A stretch of 64,000 nt of DNA from Stenotrophomonas maltophilia (GTDB taxonomy: Bacteria > Pseudomonadota > Gammaproteobacteria > Xanthomonadales > Xanthomonadaceae), in contig NZ_NIVS01000001.1 in NCBI RefSeq assembly GCF_002205165.1, forward strand, positions 1-64,000. The letters run 5' to 3'. Positions 15,602 through 24,440 of this stretch are shown one piece after another (within the stretch, counting starts at the first letter, position 1; each line of letters begins with the position of its first letter). The position numbers were made by a program, and so were the translations under genes. The notes under the pieces were generated by a model that was not told the DNA's origin, searched no databases, and saw only the letters and a program-made list of their open reading frames with translations.

Positions 15602-16933
15602 TCAGGCCTGTGGCAGCCGCAGCCGGAAGCGCGCGCCGCCGAGCACCGAATCGCACACATCCGCGCTGCCACCGTGCTTGGTGGCGATGATGTGGACCAG
15701 GGCCAGCCCGAGTCCGAAGCCGTCGGGGTGCCGCTGCAGCTGCACGTAAGGCTGGAAGATGCGCTCACGGTCGGCCGGGGCCACGCCCGGCCCATCGTCA
15801 TCCACGGCGATGACCAGCCCCGGTTCGGCGACATGCAGGCTGACAACCACCTGACTCACGGCGTGACGCCGTGCGTTGCCGATCAGGTTGCCCAGCGCCA
15901 GCATCAGCGCATCGCGGTTGGCGACCAGCGTGCGCTGATGAGGGGGTTGGAAGCAGAGCCTGGGGCCGTTGCCGCCGGTGGCTGGAAAGCGCTCCTCGAG
16001 CGCCTCGAACAACCGCAGGATGTCCAGCCGGTGCGTGGTGACCCGGGGGCTGCGGCCGAACTGTGCGTAGGTCACGCCAGCGGTGGCCAGTTGCTCCAGC
16101 CGCGCCACATCGGTCTTCAGGCCGTCCAGCAGCTCCACCCCTTCCGGGTCCTCCTCGCCGATCTGCATCATGGCCAGGGCGAAACGCATGCGTGCCAATG
16201 GCGTACGCGTTTCGTGGGCGACCGCCTGGGACAGGATCCGCTGCCCATCCATCACGTCCTGCAATTGCGCAGCCATGCTGGACAGCGCCTCACGCAGCGG
16301 CCGCACGAGGTGGGTACTGACGGCAGGCGCCGCGACGGCCAGCTCTCCCTGTTGGATCGCCAGTGCCATGTGCCCAAGCGCATAGACATCGCGCCACAGC
16401 CGGTACACCAGGAAATACAGGGGCAATGCGATGGCGATGATGAAGATGCTGATCATCACCGCCGTATCCACGTTTTCACTGTCGTACCAGGCAACATCGG
16501 CCTGCTCGGGCTCGGAAAAATCGCCCAGCACCAGGACCTGTGCGGAGCCGGGAAGCCGCTGGTAACTGAAGCGTCCGTCCGGCGAGAGCACCAATCCACC
16601 CTGGTCCAGATGCTCCAGCGACGGCGCATCCAGGACGTGCGGCGCCTCGGCCAGCGCCATGACCTGCAGCGGGTAGGCGAACTGCATCTGCAGGTGCCGG
16701 GTGAGCTGCGGCCAGTCTGCCTGCGGCGTATCGGCATAGCGTGCGTGCAGAAGATGCTGTGTGCCCTGCAGCTGTGTTCGGATCTGCTGGTCTTCGCCCT
16801 GCTCGGTGAGGGTTGCCCACAGATACAGTCCCGAGGCGATAAGCACCAGGTAGGCCAGCACGAAGCCCAGGCAATAGCGCAGGAACAGGCGGAAGTGACC
16901 CTTGCGCTGTGCGGATGGGCGGCGTCGCACCAT
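15602..16933 (-). CDS. Sensor histidine kinase, RstB-like
   Basis: A 443-residue kinase starting MVRRRPSAQRKGHF. TM1 about 19-39, periplasmic part about 40-160, TM2 about 161-182, HAMP, H-box AVAHETRTPLARMRF, N-box NLIGNARRHA, and G-boxes VDDDGPGVAP and GFGLGLALVH. The AVAHE.RTPLARMRF variant is typical of the RstB kinases. An in-frame extension upstream runs through the response regulator and is rejected. It lies 4 bases after its response regulator in one transcript. The signal is unknown. Confidence 0.9.
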   Translation of the reverse strand: MVRRRPSAQRKGHFRLFLRYCLGFVLAYLVLIASGLYLWATLTEQGEDQQIRTQLQGTQHLLHARYADTPQADWPQLTRHLQMQFAYPLQVMALAEAPHVLDAPSLEHLDQGGLVLSPDGRFSYQRLPGSAQVLVLGDFSEPEQADVAWYDSENVDTAVMISIFIIAIALPLYFLVYRLWRDVYALGHMALAIQQGELAVAAPAVSTHLVRPLREALSSMAAQLQDVMDGQRILSQAVAHETRTPLARMRFALAMMQIGEEDPEGVELLDGLKTDVARLEQLATAGVTYAQFGRSPRVTTHRLDILRLFEALEERFPATGGNGPRLCFQPPHQRTLVANRDALMLALGNLIGNARRHAVSQVVVSLHVAEPGLVIAVDDDGPGVAPADRERIFQPYVQLQRHPDGFGLGLALVHIIATKHGGSADVCDSVLGGARFRLRLPQA

Positions 16934-16937
16934 CCCG

Positions 16938-17627
16938 TCAGCTCCATCCGGCGCGATTGAACAGATAGCCCTTGCTGCGGATGGTCTTGATCCGGTCCGG
17001 CACTTCCCCCACGTCGCCGAGCTTGCGTCGCAGCCGCGAGATGCGGGCATCGATCGAACGGTCCAGGCCGTCAAAACCGATCCCGCGCAGGTCGCGCAGC
17101 AGGTCATCGCGGCTGAGTATCGTGCCTGCGCTGTCGGCCAGGCACAGCAGCAGATCGAATTCGGCCGTGGTCAATTCAACCCGTTCGCCCAGCAGCGTCA
17201 CCTCGCGGGTATCGCGTTCGATGCGAAGCTGCCCGAAGCACAGGCTCGGGCGCGTCTGGCGCTGGCTGCTGTCGCGACGCAGGTGCGCGCGCACACGCGC
17301 CAGCAGCACCCGCGGCTCGATCGGCTTGCCGATGTAGTCATCCGCACCCAGCTCCAGCCCAAGCACTTGGTCGATATCGTCGGTGCGGGCGGTCAGCATG
17401 CAGATCACTCCGCTGAAACGTGGGCGGATCGCGGCGCAGACGGCGAACCCATCCATGCCGGGCAGGGTCACATCCAACAGCACCACCGCCGGGTCCAGGC
17501 CGGGAATGCGCTCCACCGCGCCCTCACCGCTGAGCTCGTGCACCACGTCGTAGCCATGGCGCGAGAGATAGCCGCTGACCAGAGCGCCCAGACGCTCGTC
17601 ATCCTCCACCAGCACGATATCCACCAT
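16938..17627 (-). CDS. OmpR-family response regulator, RstA-like
   Basis: A 229-residue regulator. The receiver domain has VEDDERL, phospho-Asp in VVLLDVTLPGMDG, and the conserved Lys in YIGKPIEPR, a substitution pattern seen in RstA-like proteins. The winged-helix C-terminus shows LTTAEFDLLLCLADSAGTILSRDDLL and RSIDARISRLRRKL. It is the first gene of the pair with the kinase at 15602. A tandem GTTAC repeat (17856-17870) upstream, before a divergent outer-membrane barrel gene, may be a target site. Confidence 0.92.
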   Translation of the reverse strand: MVDIVLVEDDERLGALVSGYLSRHGYDVVHELSGEGAVERIPGLDPAVVLLDVTLPGMDGFAVCAAIRPRFSGVICMLTARTDDIDQVLGLELGADDYIGKPIEPRVLLARVRAHLRRDSSQRQTRPSLCFGQLRIERDTREVTLLGERVELTTAEFDLLLCLADSAGTILSRDDLLRDLRGIGFDGLDRSIDARISRLRRKLGDVGEVPDRIKTIRSKGYLFNRAGWS

Positions 17628-17966
17628 TGCGGCCCAGCCTTGTCTTCCTGACCTGGCGCGATCCTAAGGCAGCACGACGGGGCGCCGAGGCCTGCGCTGA
17701 ACGGACCCGTCAGCCGGTTCATCCAGGCAGCACGCGTGGTGCAGGGAGGCGGCGAATCTGCGGTGGATAGCGTCCATGGATGTCGTGATCGGGCGATCTG
17801 ATGGCATGCCCGCGACAGCACGGAACTGCTGCCCGAGTGTCGCGTCCGGCCCGCTGTTACGCCCGGTTACACACGGTCGACAACGGTTGCGCGGGACACA
17901 CGTGCGCTGCACTGACACGGTCCTGCCGCGAACCCACGCTGTGCACTCCCAACCACGGAGTCATCC
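17628..17966. other. Divergent intergenic region
   Basis: No convincing gene was seen in these 339 bases. They separate the minus-strand RstA-like gene from the plus-strand barrel gene. The only notable element is the GTTAC tandem at 17856-17870. Confidence 0.6.
17855..17871 (+). promoter_or_regulatory. Candidate RstA-type box (tandem GTTAC)
   Basis: TGTTACGCCCGGTTACA carries GTTAC at 17856-17860 and again at 17866-17870, a 10-base period expected for tandem OmpR-family half-sites. The second half includes GTTACA, the conserved part of the E. coli RstA box. It lies about 100 bases before the barrel gene. This is a visual match only. Confidence 0.4.
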
Positions 17967-18578
17967 ATGTACCTCGAGCGTTCCCTCATTGCCCTCTCGT
18001 TGGCCCTGGTCGCCACCACGGCCCAGGCCTCTCCCGCGGATCGCGAGGGCGCCTACTTCTACGGTGGCCTCGGCAAGACCCAGGCCAGCTGGAAGATTCC
18101 CGCCGCCGACGTGCCGCCGGGTACCAAGCGCAAGCAGCGTAGTTCCGGGGCGAGCTACAGCGTCGGCGCCGGGTATCGCTTCAGCCCGTTCCTGGCGGCC
18201 GAAGGCTCCTTCGACAACACCATCGGCAATCGCCGCAGCAAGGATCCGGGCACGGCGAATTTCTCCAGCCGTTCGCTCAACGTGGGTGGCCTGGCCTTGA
18301 TGCCGATCGGTGAACGTGTCGAGTTGTTCGGCAAGGTGGCCGTTGGCAGCCGCCAGCAGAGCTTCCTGCCGCCCAAGGGGACCGACGTCAAGACGACCCG
18401 GCAGAGCAAATTTGCGACCACGCCCAGCGCCGGTGCCAACGTGTACATGACCGATGCGCTCGCGTTGCGCGCCGAGTACACGATCCCGATGTCGGCCAAC
18501 AAGAAGGTCCAACAGGCGGCCGGCGTGGAAAAGATGCGCCTCAACACCTGGAACGTGGGCATGTCCTACGCCTTCTGA
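17967..18578 (+). CDS. Outer-membrane beta-barrel protein
   Basis: A 203-residue exported protein. Signal peptide residues 1-21 (SLALVATTAQA), then alternating strands typical of 8-stranded OmpA/OmpW-like barrels: GAYFYGGLGKTQASW, GASYSVGAGYRFSPFLAAEGSF, LNVGGLALMPIG. It ends in NVGMSYAF, with the terminal Phe needed for outer-membrane insertion. A long loop is basic (KRKQRSS). The function is unknown. It is followed by a hairpin terminator and may be controlled by the adjacent RstA-like regulator. Confidence 0.88.
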   Translation: MYLERSLIALSLALVATTAQASPADREGAYFYGGLGKTQASWKIPAADVPPGTKRKQRSSGASYSVGAGYRFSPFLAAEGSFDNTIGNRRSKDPGTANFSSRSLNVGGLALMPIGERVELFGKVAVGSRQQSFLPPKGTDVKTTRQSKFATTPSAGANVYMTDALALRAEYTIPMSANKKVQQAAGVEKMRLNTWNVGMSYAF

Positions 18579-18596
18579 TCGGCAACGCCATCGCCG

Positions 18597-18620
18597 CCCC
18601 CGACCCGCTGCGGTCGGGGG
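18597..18620 (+). terminator. Terminator-like hairpin after barrel gene
   Basis: CCCCCGACC (18597-18605) and GGTCGGGGG (18612-18620) form a 9-base stem with a 6-base loop, followed by TCGCCTTTCC. The U-run is weak. Confidence 0.6.
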
Positions 18621-18656
18621 TCGCCTTTCCGCGATCCTGGCAGGAGAGAGTTTCGT

Positions 18657-20570
18657 ATGAGTGGTATCTGTGGCGTCGTCGTGCGCCCTGGAAAATGTTC
18701 CGCTGGCTTGCCGCAACGCTTGGACGCGATGAGTGCGACGTTGCGCCACGGCGGTCGCACGCCGTCGACCTGGTGCGACCCGACCCACGGCGTGGCGCTG
18801 GCGCGACTGCACAGCGTGGGGGGCACCCCATCGTCGCCGCAGCAATCCGCCTGCGGGCGCTATGTGTTGTGCCTGGACGGTACGCTGTACACCCGTGCGG
18901 CGTTGCAGCGCGAGTTTGCGTCGTCGGTGGGAGCCAGCGAGGACGATGCGACGCTGCTGCTGCTCTCCATCGCGGCCCGAGGACTGCAGCGCACGTTGAC
19001 GGAGTGCGATGGGGACTTCGCGCTGGCCGTATGGGACCGTCAGGAACACGTCCTGTGGCTGGCCCGGGACCGCGTCGGCGCGCGGCCGCTGTACTACGGG
19101 TGGTGCCACGGCGATCTGCTGTTCGGCGTGGGGCTGGCCTCGCTGCATGGCTATCCCGGCTTCCAGGCACCGATCAATCGCGATGCGCTGCCGCTGCTGC
19201 GCTTTGGCTACATTCCCGCGCCGCACAGCATCCAGCAGGGCGTCTTCAAGGTCGCCGCGGGATGCGTGGTCCGGCTCACCCCGGCCATTCGCGCCGTGGG
19301 GGCACAGGCCCACTGCGATCACGCCGGCGGTCGCCGCTACTGGGACGCCCGCGAGGACATCCGAGCGGCCATCGATGAGCGCGCGCACATGCCGGTCTCC
19401 AGTGACGATGCGCTGGAGCGGTTGGAGATGGTGCTGCACCAGGCCGTGGCGCGGCGGACGCCACGCGATGGCAACGCGGCGGCGTTCCTTTCCGGGGGGA
19501 CGGATTCGTCGCTGGTCACCGCGGTCCTGCAATCACAGTCCACCCGACCGATCGACACCTTCACGGTCGGCTTCGATGATCCGCGGCACGACGAAGCCGA
19601 CTGGGCGGACCAGGTGGCCGCCCGGCTCGGCACCCGGCACACCCGTCACATCCTGCGCCGGGGCGAGGCGGCCACCCTGGTGGCGGCGCTGCCGGACATC
19701 TGGTGCGAACCGTTCGCCGATGCCTCGCAGGTGCCGACCCTGCTGGCCAGCATGCTGGTGGCCAATCGCCACCGCGTCGTGATGACCGGCGACGGTGGGG
19801 ATGAGCTGTTCCATGGGCACGGTGCGTACCAGCGCGCCATCCGCAATGCGGCCTGGAACGAACGTGTGCCTGCGCCGTTGCGCAGCCTGTTGCGGCGGTG
19901 GCCTGCGGCGGACCCGGAGCGGGCGCGGCTGGGCGGCTGGCCAGCCCTGCGTTCGGAACTGGGCGCCGACAGCGTGGAAGGGCATTACCTGTTGCGGGTC
20001 TCGCGCTGGCGCGATCCGGCGCGGGTGGTGCTGCACGCACGCGAGCCGGGCACGGTGTTCACCGATCGCGGGCGTTGGCTGGAGGCGGGCGATCCGGCGG
20101 ACCGTGTGCAATACCTGGATTTCCTGATGGATCTGGGCAACGGCATCCTGACCAAGATCGATCGCGCTGGCGCGGCGCATGGGCTTGAGACCCGTTCGCC
20201 ATTGCTGGACCCGGCCGTGGCACGCTTTGCCTGGTCGCTGCCTGGCCGCCTCACGTTCGCAGACGGCGAACACAAATGGATCCTCAAGCAGTTGCTGTCG
20301 CGGCATCTGCCGGAACGGCTGGTGTATCGGCCGAAGATGGGCTTCGGTCCCCCGGTCGCGGCGTGGCTGGCGGGACCGCTGTTTCCGTGGGCCAATGCCT
20401 TGCTCGATGAGCAGCGACTGCGCCGCGAAGGCTACTTCGACGCGGGCAAGGTCGCGCGGATATGGGCGGAGTTCTGCGACGGCCGGCGCAAGTGGCACAC
20501 GCACCTGTGGCCGATCCTGATGTTCCAGGCGTGGCTGGAGCGCCATCGGCGCGCGGTGGCCGAGGCCTGA
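18657..20570 (+). CDS. Asparagine-synthase-like protein with lost glutaminase cysteine
   Basis: A 637-residue homologue of glutamine-dependent asparagine synthase. The N-terminal class II amidotransferase domain begins MSGICGVV: Ser replaces the essential Cys2, and a Cys appears at residue 5. The oxyanion Asn-Gly-Glu motif is also altered (D74-G75-T76 in CLDGTLY). The C-terminal ATP-pyrophosphatase domain looks intact (SGGTDSS, 279-285; TGDGGDELFHGHGAY; KIDRAGAAHGLETRSPLLD). It may use free ammonia or catalyse another amidation or ring-closing reaction, as Ser/other-residue homologues in lasso-peptide and polysaccharide clusters do. The start is fixed by AGGAGAG 8 bases upstream. It stands alone, after a terminator. 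Confidence 0.88.
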   Translation: MSGICGVVVRPGKCSAGLPQRLDAMSATLRHGGRTPSTWCDPTHGVALARLHSVGGTPSSPQQSACGRYVLCLDGTLYTRAALQREFASSVGASEDDATLLLLSIAARGLQRTLTECDGDFALAVWDRQEHVLWLARDRVGARPLYYGWCHGDLLFGVGLASLHGYPGFQAPINRDALPLLRFGYIPAPHSIQQGVFKVAAGCVVRLTPAIRAVGAQAHCDHAGGRRYWDAREDIRAAIDERAHMPVSSDDALERLEMVLHQAVARRTPRDGNAAAFLSGGTDSSLVTAVLQSQSTRPIDTFTVGFDDPRHDEADWADQVAARLGTRHTRHILRRGEAATLVAALPDIWCEPFADASQVPTLLASMLVANRHRVVMTGDGGDELFHGHGAYQRAIRNAAWNERVPAPLRSLLRRWPAADPERARLGGWPALRSELGADSVEGHYLLRVSRWRDPARVVLHAREPGTVFTDRGRWLEAGDPADRVQYLDFLMDLGNGILTKIDRAGAAHGLETRSPLLDPAVARFAWSLPGRLTFADGEHKWILKQLLSRHLPERLVYRPKMGFGPPVAAWLAGPLFPWANALLDEQRLRREGYFDAGKVARIWAEFCDGRRKWHTHLWPILMFQAWLERHRRAVAEA

Positions 20571-20585
20571 ACAGCGCCCAAAAAA

Positions 20586-20617
20586 AGACCCGACAGAGGG
20601 AGGGTTCTGTCGGGTCT
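20586..20617 (-). terminator. Intrinsic terminator for the phasin gene
   Basis: AGACCCGACAGA (20586-20597) pairs perfectly with TCTGTCGGGTCT (20606-20617). On the minus strand it is followed by a run of T (the A-run at 20580-20586), so it ends the phasin transcript and faces the convergent asparagine-synthase-like gene. Confidence 0.85.
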
Positions 20618-20664
20618 GGGATTGCGTGGGGGGAGGGACCCACGCAAATTCGATGTTGTCCGGC

Positions 20665-21030
20665 TCAGCCGCGGGTCTTGCCTGCGCTGGGCGTGGCGGC
20701 CGCGAACGGCTGCCGGGCGAGTTCGCCGAAGGCTTCGGAGGCCTTCAGCCCCAGGCCGGCCACTTCCTGGCTGGCGCTGGTCCAACGGGCGAGGTTGTCA
20801 CGTGCCAGTTGCGCGCCTTTGGGCAGCAGCGACTGCAGCGTGCCAGCATCCTGTGACTGCACGATTTCACCGAAAAATCCGCTGGTGGCGGTGATGTTCT
20901 TCTCCAGCGTCTTCAGCTGCACCCCGAACATGCTTTCGGCATTTTCCAGCGCGAGCCGGTTGGCACGCGTGGCCGTGGCGGCCAGCTGGCGGGTGTAGTC
21001 GCTGAAGGAATCGGTGAACGCGGACGCCAT
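20665..21030 (-). CDS. Phasin-family protein
   Basis: A 121-residue protein starting MASAFTDSFSDYTRQ. The helical pattern with ATRANRLALENAESMFGVQLKTLE and ARDNLARWTSASQEVAGLGLKASEAFGELARQ matches the phasin (PhaP-type) family, which coats polyhydroxyalkanoate granules. The Pro/Ala/Lys tail resembles that of other phasins. An upstream ATG would add an unlikely Cys-rich segment. No PHA synthase is in the window, and many family members in non-PHA bacteria have other roles, so granule binding is inferred. It ends at an intrinsic terminator. Confidence 0.87.
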   Translation of the reverse strand: MASAFTDSFSDYTRQLAATATRANRLALENAESMFGVQLKTLEKNITATSGFFGEIVQSQDAGTLQSLLPKGAQLARDNLARWTSASQEVAGLGLKASEAFGELARQPFAAATPSAGKTRG

Positions 21031-21180
21031 GGTCAAGACGGCTCGAGAACGTTGATGCAACGCAGCATACGCTGAAAATATTGCGATGCAACATATTTTT
21101 CCCGAACCGGTCCGGATTTGCCCGGTGGCGGTCAGAAATGCTTCAGGATCAAGGGGATGGCATGGCATCCCCGGAAACGA

Positions 21181-21534
21181 TCAACCGCGATAGCGGCAGC
21201 CGGAGGTGCAGGTTTCGTGCACGGTGACTTCGCTCAGCGCAGGCAGCGCCGGCTTGAGCTCGTTCCAGATCCACATCGCCAGCCGCTCGCTGGTCGGATT
21301 CTCCAGGCCGGGAATGTCGTTGAGGTAGTGGTGGTCCAGGCGGTCGTAGATCGGCTGGAAGGCGGCTTTGACGTCGCCGAAATCCATGATCCAGCCGGTC
21401 TGCTCGCCGGGCTCGCCTTCCACCTTCAGTTCCACCCGGAACGAGTGGCCGTGCAGGCGCGCGCACTTGTGGCCCGGGGGCACGTTGGGCAGGTGGTGAG
21501 CGGCCTCGAGGGTAAAGACTTTGAAGATTTCCAT
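21181..21534 (-). CDS. queD: 6-carboxytetrahydropterin synthase QueD
   Basis: A 117-residue cytosolic zinc enzyme that converts dihydroneopterin triphosphate to 6-carboxytetrahydropterin in queuosine and 7-deazapurine synthesis. Zinc ligands appear in LEAAHHLP (H13 or H14) and RLHGHSF (H28, H30), with catalytic Cys24 in [15 protein letters not shown] and LDHHYLND are family signatures. Length matches the family. It is a lone gene here. Confidence 0.94.
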   Translation of the reverse strand: MEIFKVFTLEAAHHLPNVPPGHKCARLHGHSFRVELKVEGEPGEQTGWIMDFGDVKAAFQPIYDRLDHHYLNDIPGLENPTSERLAMWIWNELKPALPALSEVTVHETCTSGCRYRG

Positions 21535-21606
21535 GCCCGCATTGTAGCGGTGGGCCGGGGACGACGCGGGTCCCGTTCGTTAATTGTTGCTCACGAAAAC
21601 ATTTCC

Positions 21607-21657
21607 ATCCGGATGAAGGGATGTTAGTTTCTCTTATATCCGTATGAAGAGATGTTA
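21607..21657 (+). promoter_or_regulatory. Tandem 20-base direct repeat before the TonB receptor gene
   Basis: ATCCGGATGAAGGGATGTTA (21607-21626) and ATCCGTATGAAGAGATGTTA (21638-21657) match at 18 of 20 bases and start 31 bases apart. The first copy begins with the palindrome CATCCGGATG. The region is locally AT-rich and ends 65 bases before the receptor start. It looks like an operator with two sites, but I cannot name the regulator. Confidence 0.5.
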
Positions 21658-21722
21658 TTGGCCGTGGTTCAGCCAGGCATGGACTACTGCGGAACTTGTC
21701 GTCCACCACCCCACTGAAGTTC

Positions 21723-24368
21723 ATGCCCAAGCACACTCTTCTCGTAGCGGCGCTGTCCGTCGCTCTGGCAACGCCTTTGACCGCGTTCGCCGACGCTGCC
21801 CCCGATGCCGCCGCCACCGGCGACAGCAAGACCCTCGCCGCCGTGCGGGTCACCGGATCCAACATCAAACGCACTGACACCGAGTCGGCCAACCCGGTGC
21901 AGGTGATCGAGCGCCAGCAGCTGGAGGAGACCGGCAAGGCCACCGTCGCCGACCTGCTGCGCTCGATCTCGGCCAACACCGGCAACGCCAACAACGAAAC
22001 CACCAACAACGGCTGGGCCTCCGGTTCGGCCGGCATCGGCCTGCGCGGCCTGTCGCAGAAGAACACCCTGGTGCTGCTCAACGGCCGCCGCCTGGCCAAC
22101 TACGGCTTCCCGGCCGGCGGCCTGTCGGACACCTTCGTCAATCTCAACGCGCTGCCGCTGGTCGCCGTGGAGCGCATCGAAGTGCTCAAGGACGGCGCTT
22201 CGGCCGTGTACGGCTCCGATGCCGTGGCCGGCGTGGTCAACATCATCACCCGGCAGAATTTCGAAGGCGCCGAACTCGGTGGCAGCCTCGGCACCGCCGA
22301 TCAGGGCGGGCTCGACGAGCAGAACCTGAAGTTCATCGGTGGCATTGGTGACCTGGACACGGACGGCTACAACATCCTGGTCAGCCTGGAAGGCTACAAC
22401 CGCGAGCGCCTGGACCAGGACCAGCGCGACCTGACCAAGTCGGGCATCTACACCGACAAGCCCGGCGGCCGCTGGAACGGCTGGTCGGCCAAGGGTGCGC
22501 GCTATCTGGTCAACGGCACCTCGGTGCCCATGCTCGATGCCAACGGCAACTGCCCCGACGGCACCACGCTGGTGGCCAGCGCGCCGATCGATGGCCTGGC
22601 CGGCAACACCTGCGGCTTCAACCAGGCGCCGTACACCACGCTGATCCCTTCGACCAAGCGTTACCAGGCCTACGTCAACGGCACCTTCCGGGTGAACGAC
22701 AACGTGGAAGCCTTCGGTGAAGTGCTCTACAGCGACATCAAGGGCGTTGCCTGGTTCGGCAGCAGCCCGTTCTTCACCTTGGAAAGCGGCCGCTTCGCGC
22801 TCAACGCCGATACCGGCCTGGCCGAGCCGGTCTCGTCGAACCTGCCGGCCAGCAGCCCGTACAACCCGTACGGCCGCGCGGTGCCGATCGAGTACACCTT
22901 CTTCAACCTCGGCGCGACCATCAAGACCAACCGCTCGCAGGCGTACCGCGGCCTGGTCGGGCTGCGTGGCAGCCTGCAGAACTGGGATTGGGAAGTGGGC
23001 GCGTTCGGCGCGCGCAGCAGTGAGCGCGAGACTGTCTCCGGTGGCTTCGCCAACCGCTATGCGCTGGCCGATGCCCTCGCCACCGGCAGCTACAACCTGC
23101 TCAATCCCGCGGCCACCCCGCAGGACGTGCTCAACGCGATCAACATCAGCACGCTGCGCCCGGCCGAGTCGGTGCTGCAGGGCGTGGATGCCAAGATCTC
23201 TGGCGCGATCGGCCACACCTGGGCGGGTGAGATCGGCTTTGCCGCGGGTGCCGAATGGCGCCGCGAGAAGCTCGATTCCAACAACCCCTGGCAGATCGAT
23301 GCAGGCCTGCAGATCCGCCCGGCGATCGCCGAGGTGCACGGTGAGCGCAAGGTCAGCGCGGCCTATGCCGAGGTGAACGTGCCGCTGGCCGAGCGCCTGG
23401 AACTGCAGGCGGCCGCGCGCGCCGATCACTACAGCGACTTTGGCGATGCCTTCTCGCCCAAGCTGAGCCTGCGCTGGCAGCCGTGGGACATCCTGCTGGT
23501 GCGCGCCGCCGCCTCCAAGGGGTTCCGCGCGCCGTCGCTGTCGGAGAACTCCAACAGCACCAGCATCGCCTACGGCAGCGTGATCGATCCGCGCGACCCG
23601 GACGTGCCGGGCTCGCGTCAGAACCCGACCTTCTTCACCGTCGGCAACAACGACCTCAAGCCCGAACGCACCAAGAGCTTCAACGCCGGCATCGTGCTGT
23701 CGCCGTGGTCCAACACCAGCCTGAGCGTGGACTACTACCGCATCGAGCTGGAGAACCTGGTGGGCACCAACAACACCCAGACCCTGGTGACCGACAACGT
23801 TCCCGGCGCGGTGCTGCGCGATGAGCGCGGCAAGCTGCTGGCGGTCTACAACCGCTACCAGAACCTGAGCGAGCTGAAGACCTCCGGCTTCGATGTCGAG
23901 CTGCGCCAGCGCTTCCCGACGGAGCGCGCGGGCGACTTCGGCCTGAGCACCGCCTTCACCCACGTGCGCGACTACAGCCGTCCCACCGTGGTCGGCGGTC
24001 CGCTGGTGGATTACGCCGGCAGCAACCTCGGCGCCACCCTGCCCAAGAACAAGGCGACCACCACCTTCGATTGGAGCTACGGCGACTTCCGCACCGCGCT
24101 GACCTGGTACTACACCAGCGGCTACGACCAGAAGGCCAGCGCCGCGGCGACCGTCGTGCAGGACCGCGTGGATGCGTACAACCAGTTCGATCTGTACCTG
24201 GGCTACACCGGCATCGACAAGCTGACCCTGTACGCGAAGATCCAGAACCTGGCCGACGAGGAACCGCCCTACGACGCCTCGTTCCCGGGCATCCGCGCGC
24301 CGTACGACTTCAGTCAGTACGACCTGCGCGGCCGCTACTTCACGGTCGGCTTCGACTACCGCTTCTGA
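21723..24368 (+). CDS. TonB-dependent receptor
   Basis: An 881-residue outer-membrane receptor. Signal peptide residues 1-24 (LSVALATPLTAFA), a TonB-box-like AAVRVTGSN, a plug domain (GLSQKNTLVLLNGRRL, VERIEVLKDGASAVYGSDAVAGVVN) and a barrel ending FTVGFDYRF with terminal Phe. GSNIKR and long size place it with the large xanthomonad receptors that import oligosaccharides or peptides rather than siderophores. The start is the ATG at 21723; a TTG at 21696 is less likely. The M14 peptidase 72 bases downstream suggests a peptide substrate. Confidence 0.9.
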   Translation: MPKHTLLVAALSVALATPLTAFADAAPDAAATGDSKTLAAVRVTGSNIKRTDTESANPVQVIERQQLEETGKATVADLLRSISANTGNANNETTNNGWASGSAGIGLRGLSQKNTLVLLNGRRLANYGFPAGGLSDTFVNLNALPLVAVERIEVLKDGASAVYGSDAVAGVVNIITRQNFEGAELGGSLGTADQGGLDEQNLKFIGGIGDLDTDGYNILVSLEGYNRERLDQDQRDLTKSGIYTDKPGGRWNGWSAKGARYLVNGTSVPMLDANGNCPDGTTLVASAPIDGLAGNTCGFNQAPYTTLIPSTKRYQAYVNGTFRVNDNVEAFGEVLYSDIKGVAWFGSSPFFTLESGRFALNADTGLAEPVSSNLPASSPYNPYGRAVPIEYTFFNLGATIKTNRSQAYRGLVGLRGSLQNWDWEVGAFGARSSERETVSGGFANRYALADALATGSYNLLNPAATPQDVLNAINISTLRPAESVLQGVDAKISGAIGHTWAGEIGFAAGAEWRREKLDSNNPWQIDAGLQIRPAIAEVHGERKVSAAYAEVNVPLAERLELQAAARADHYSDFGDAFSPKLSLRWQPWDILLVRAAASKGFRAPSLSENSNSTSIAYGSVIDPRDPDVPGSRQNPTFFTVGNNDLKPERTKSFNAGIVLSPWSNTSLSVDYYRIELENLVGTNNTQTLVTDNVPGAVLRDERGKLLAVYNRYQNLSELKTSGFDVELRQRFPTERAGDFGLSTAFTHVRDYSRPTVVGGPLVDYAGSNLGATLPKNKATTTFDWSYGDFRTALTWYYTSGYDQKASAAATVVQDRVDAYNQFDLYLGYTGIDKLTLYAKIQNLADEEPPYDASFPGIRAPYDFSQYDLRGRYFTVGFDYRF

Positions 24369-24440
24369 CCTTGTCCACTGCACCGGAGCGTGCGCATCCA
24401 CAGGGCCGGAAGGAACCGGCCCGTCTCCCGGGGAATCGCT

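Noticed and set aside
18657..20570. Lasso-peptide biosynthetic cluster around the Ser2 asparagine-synthase homologue
   Set aside because: No precursor peptide, no recognition element or leader protease, and no exporter lie beside it.
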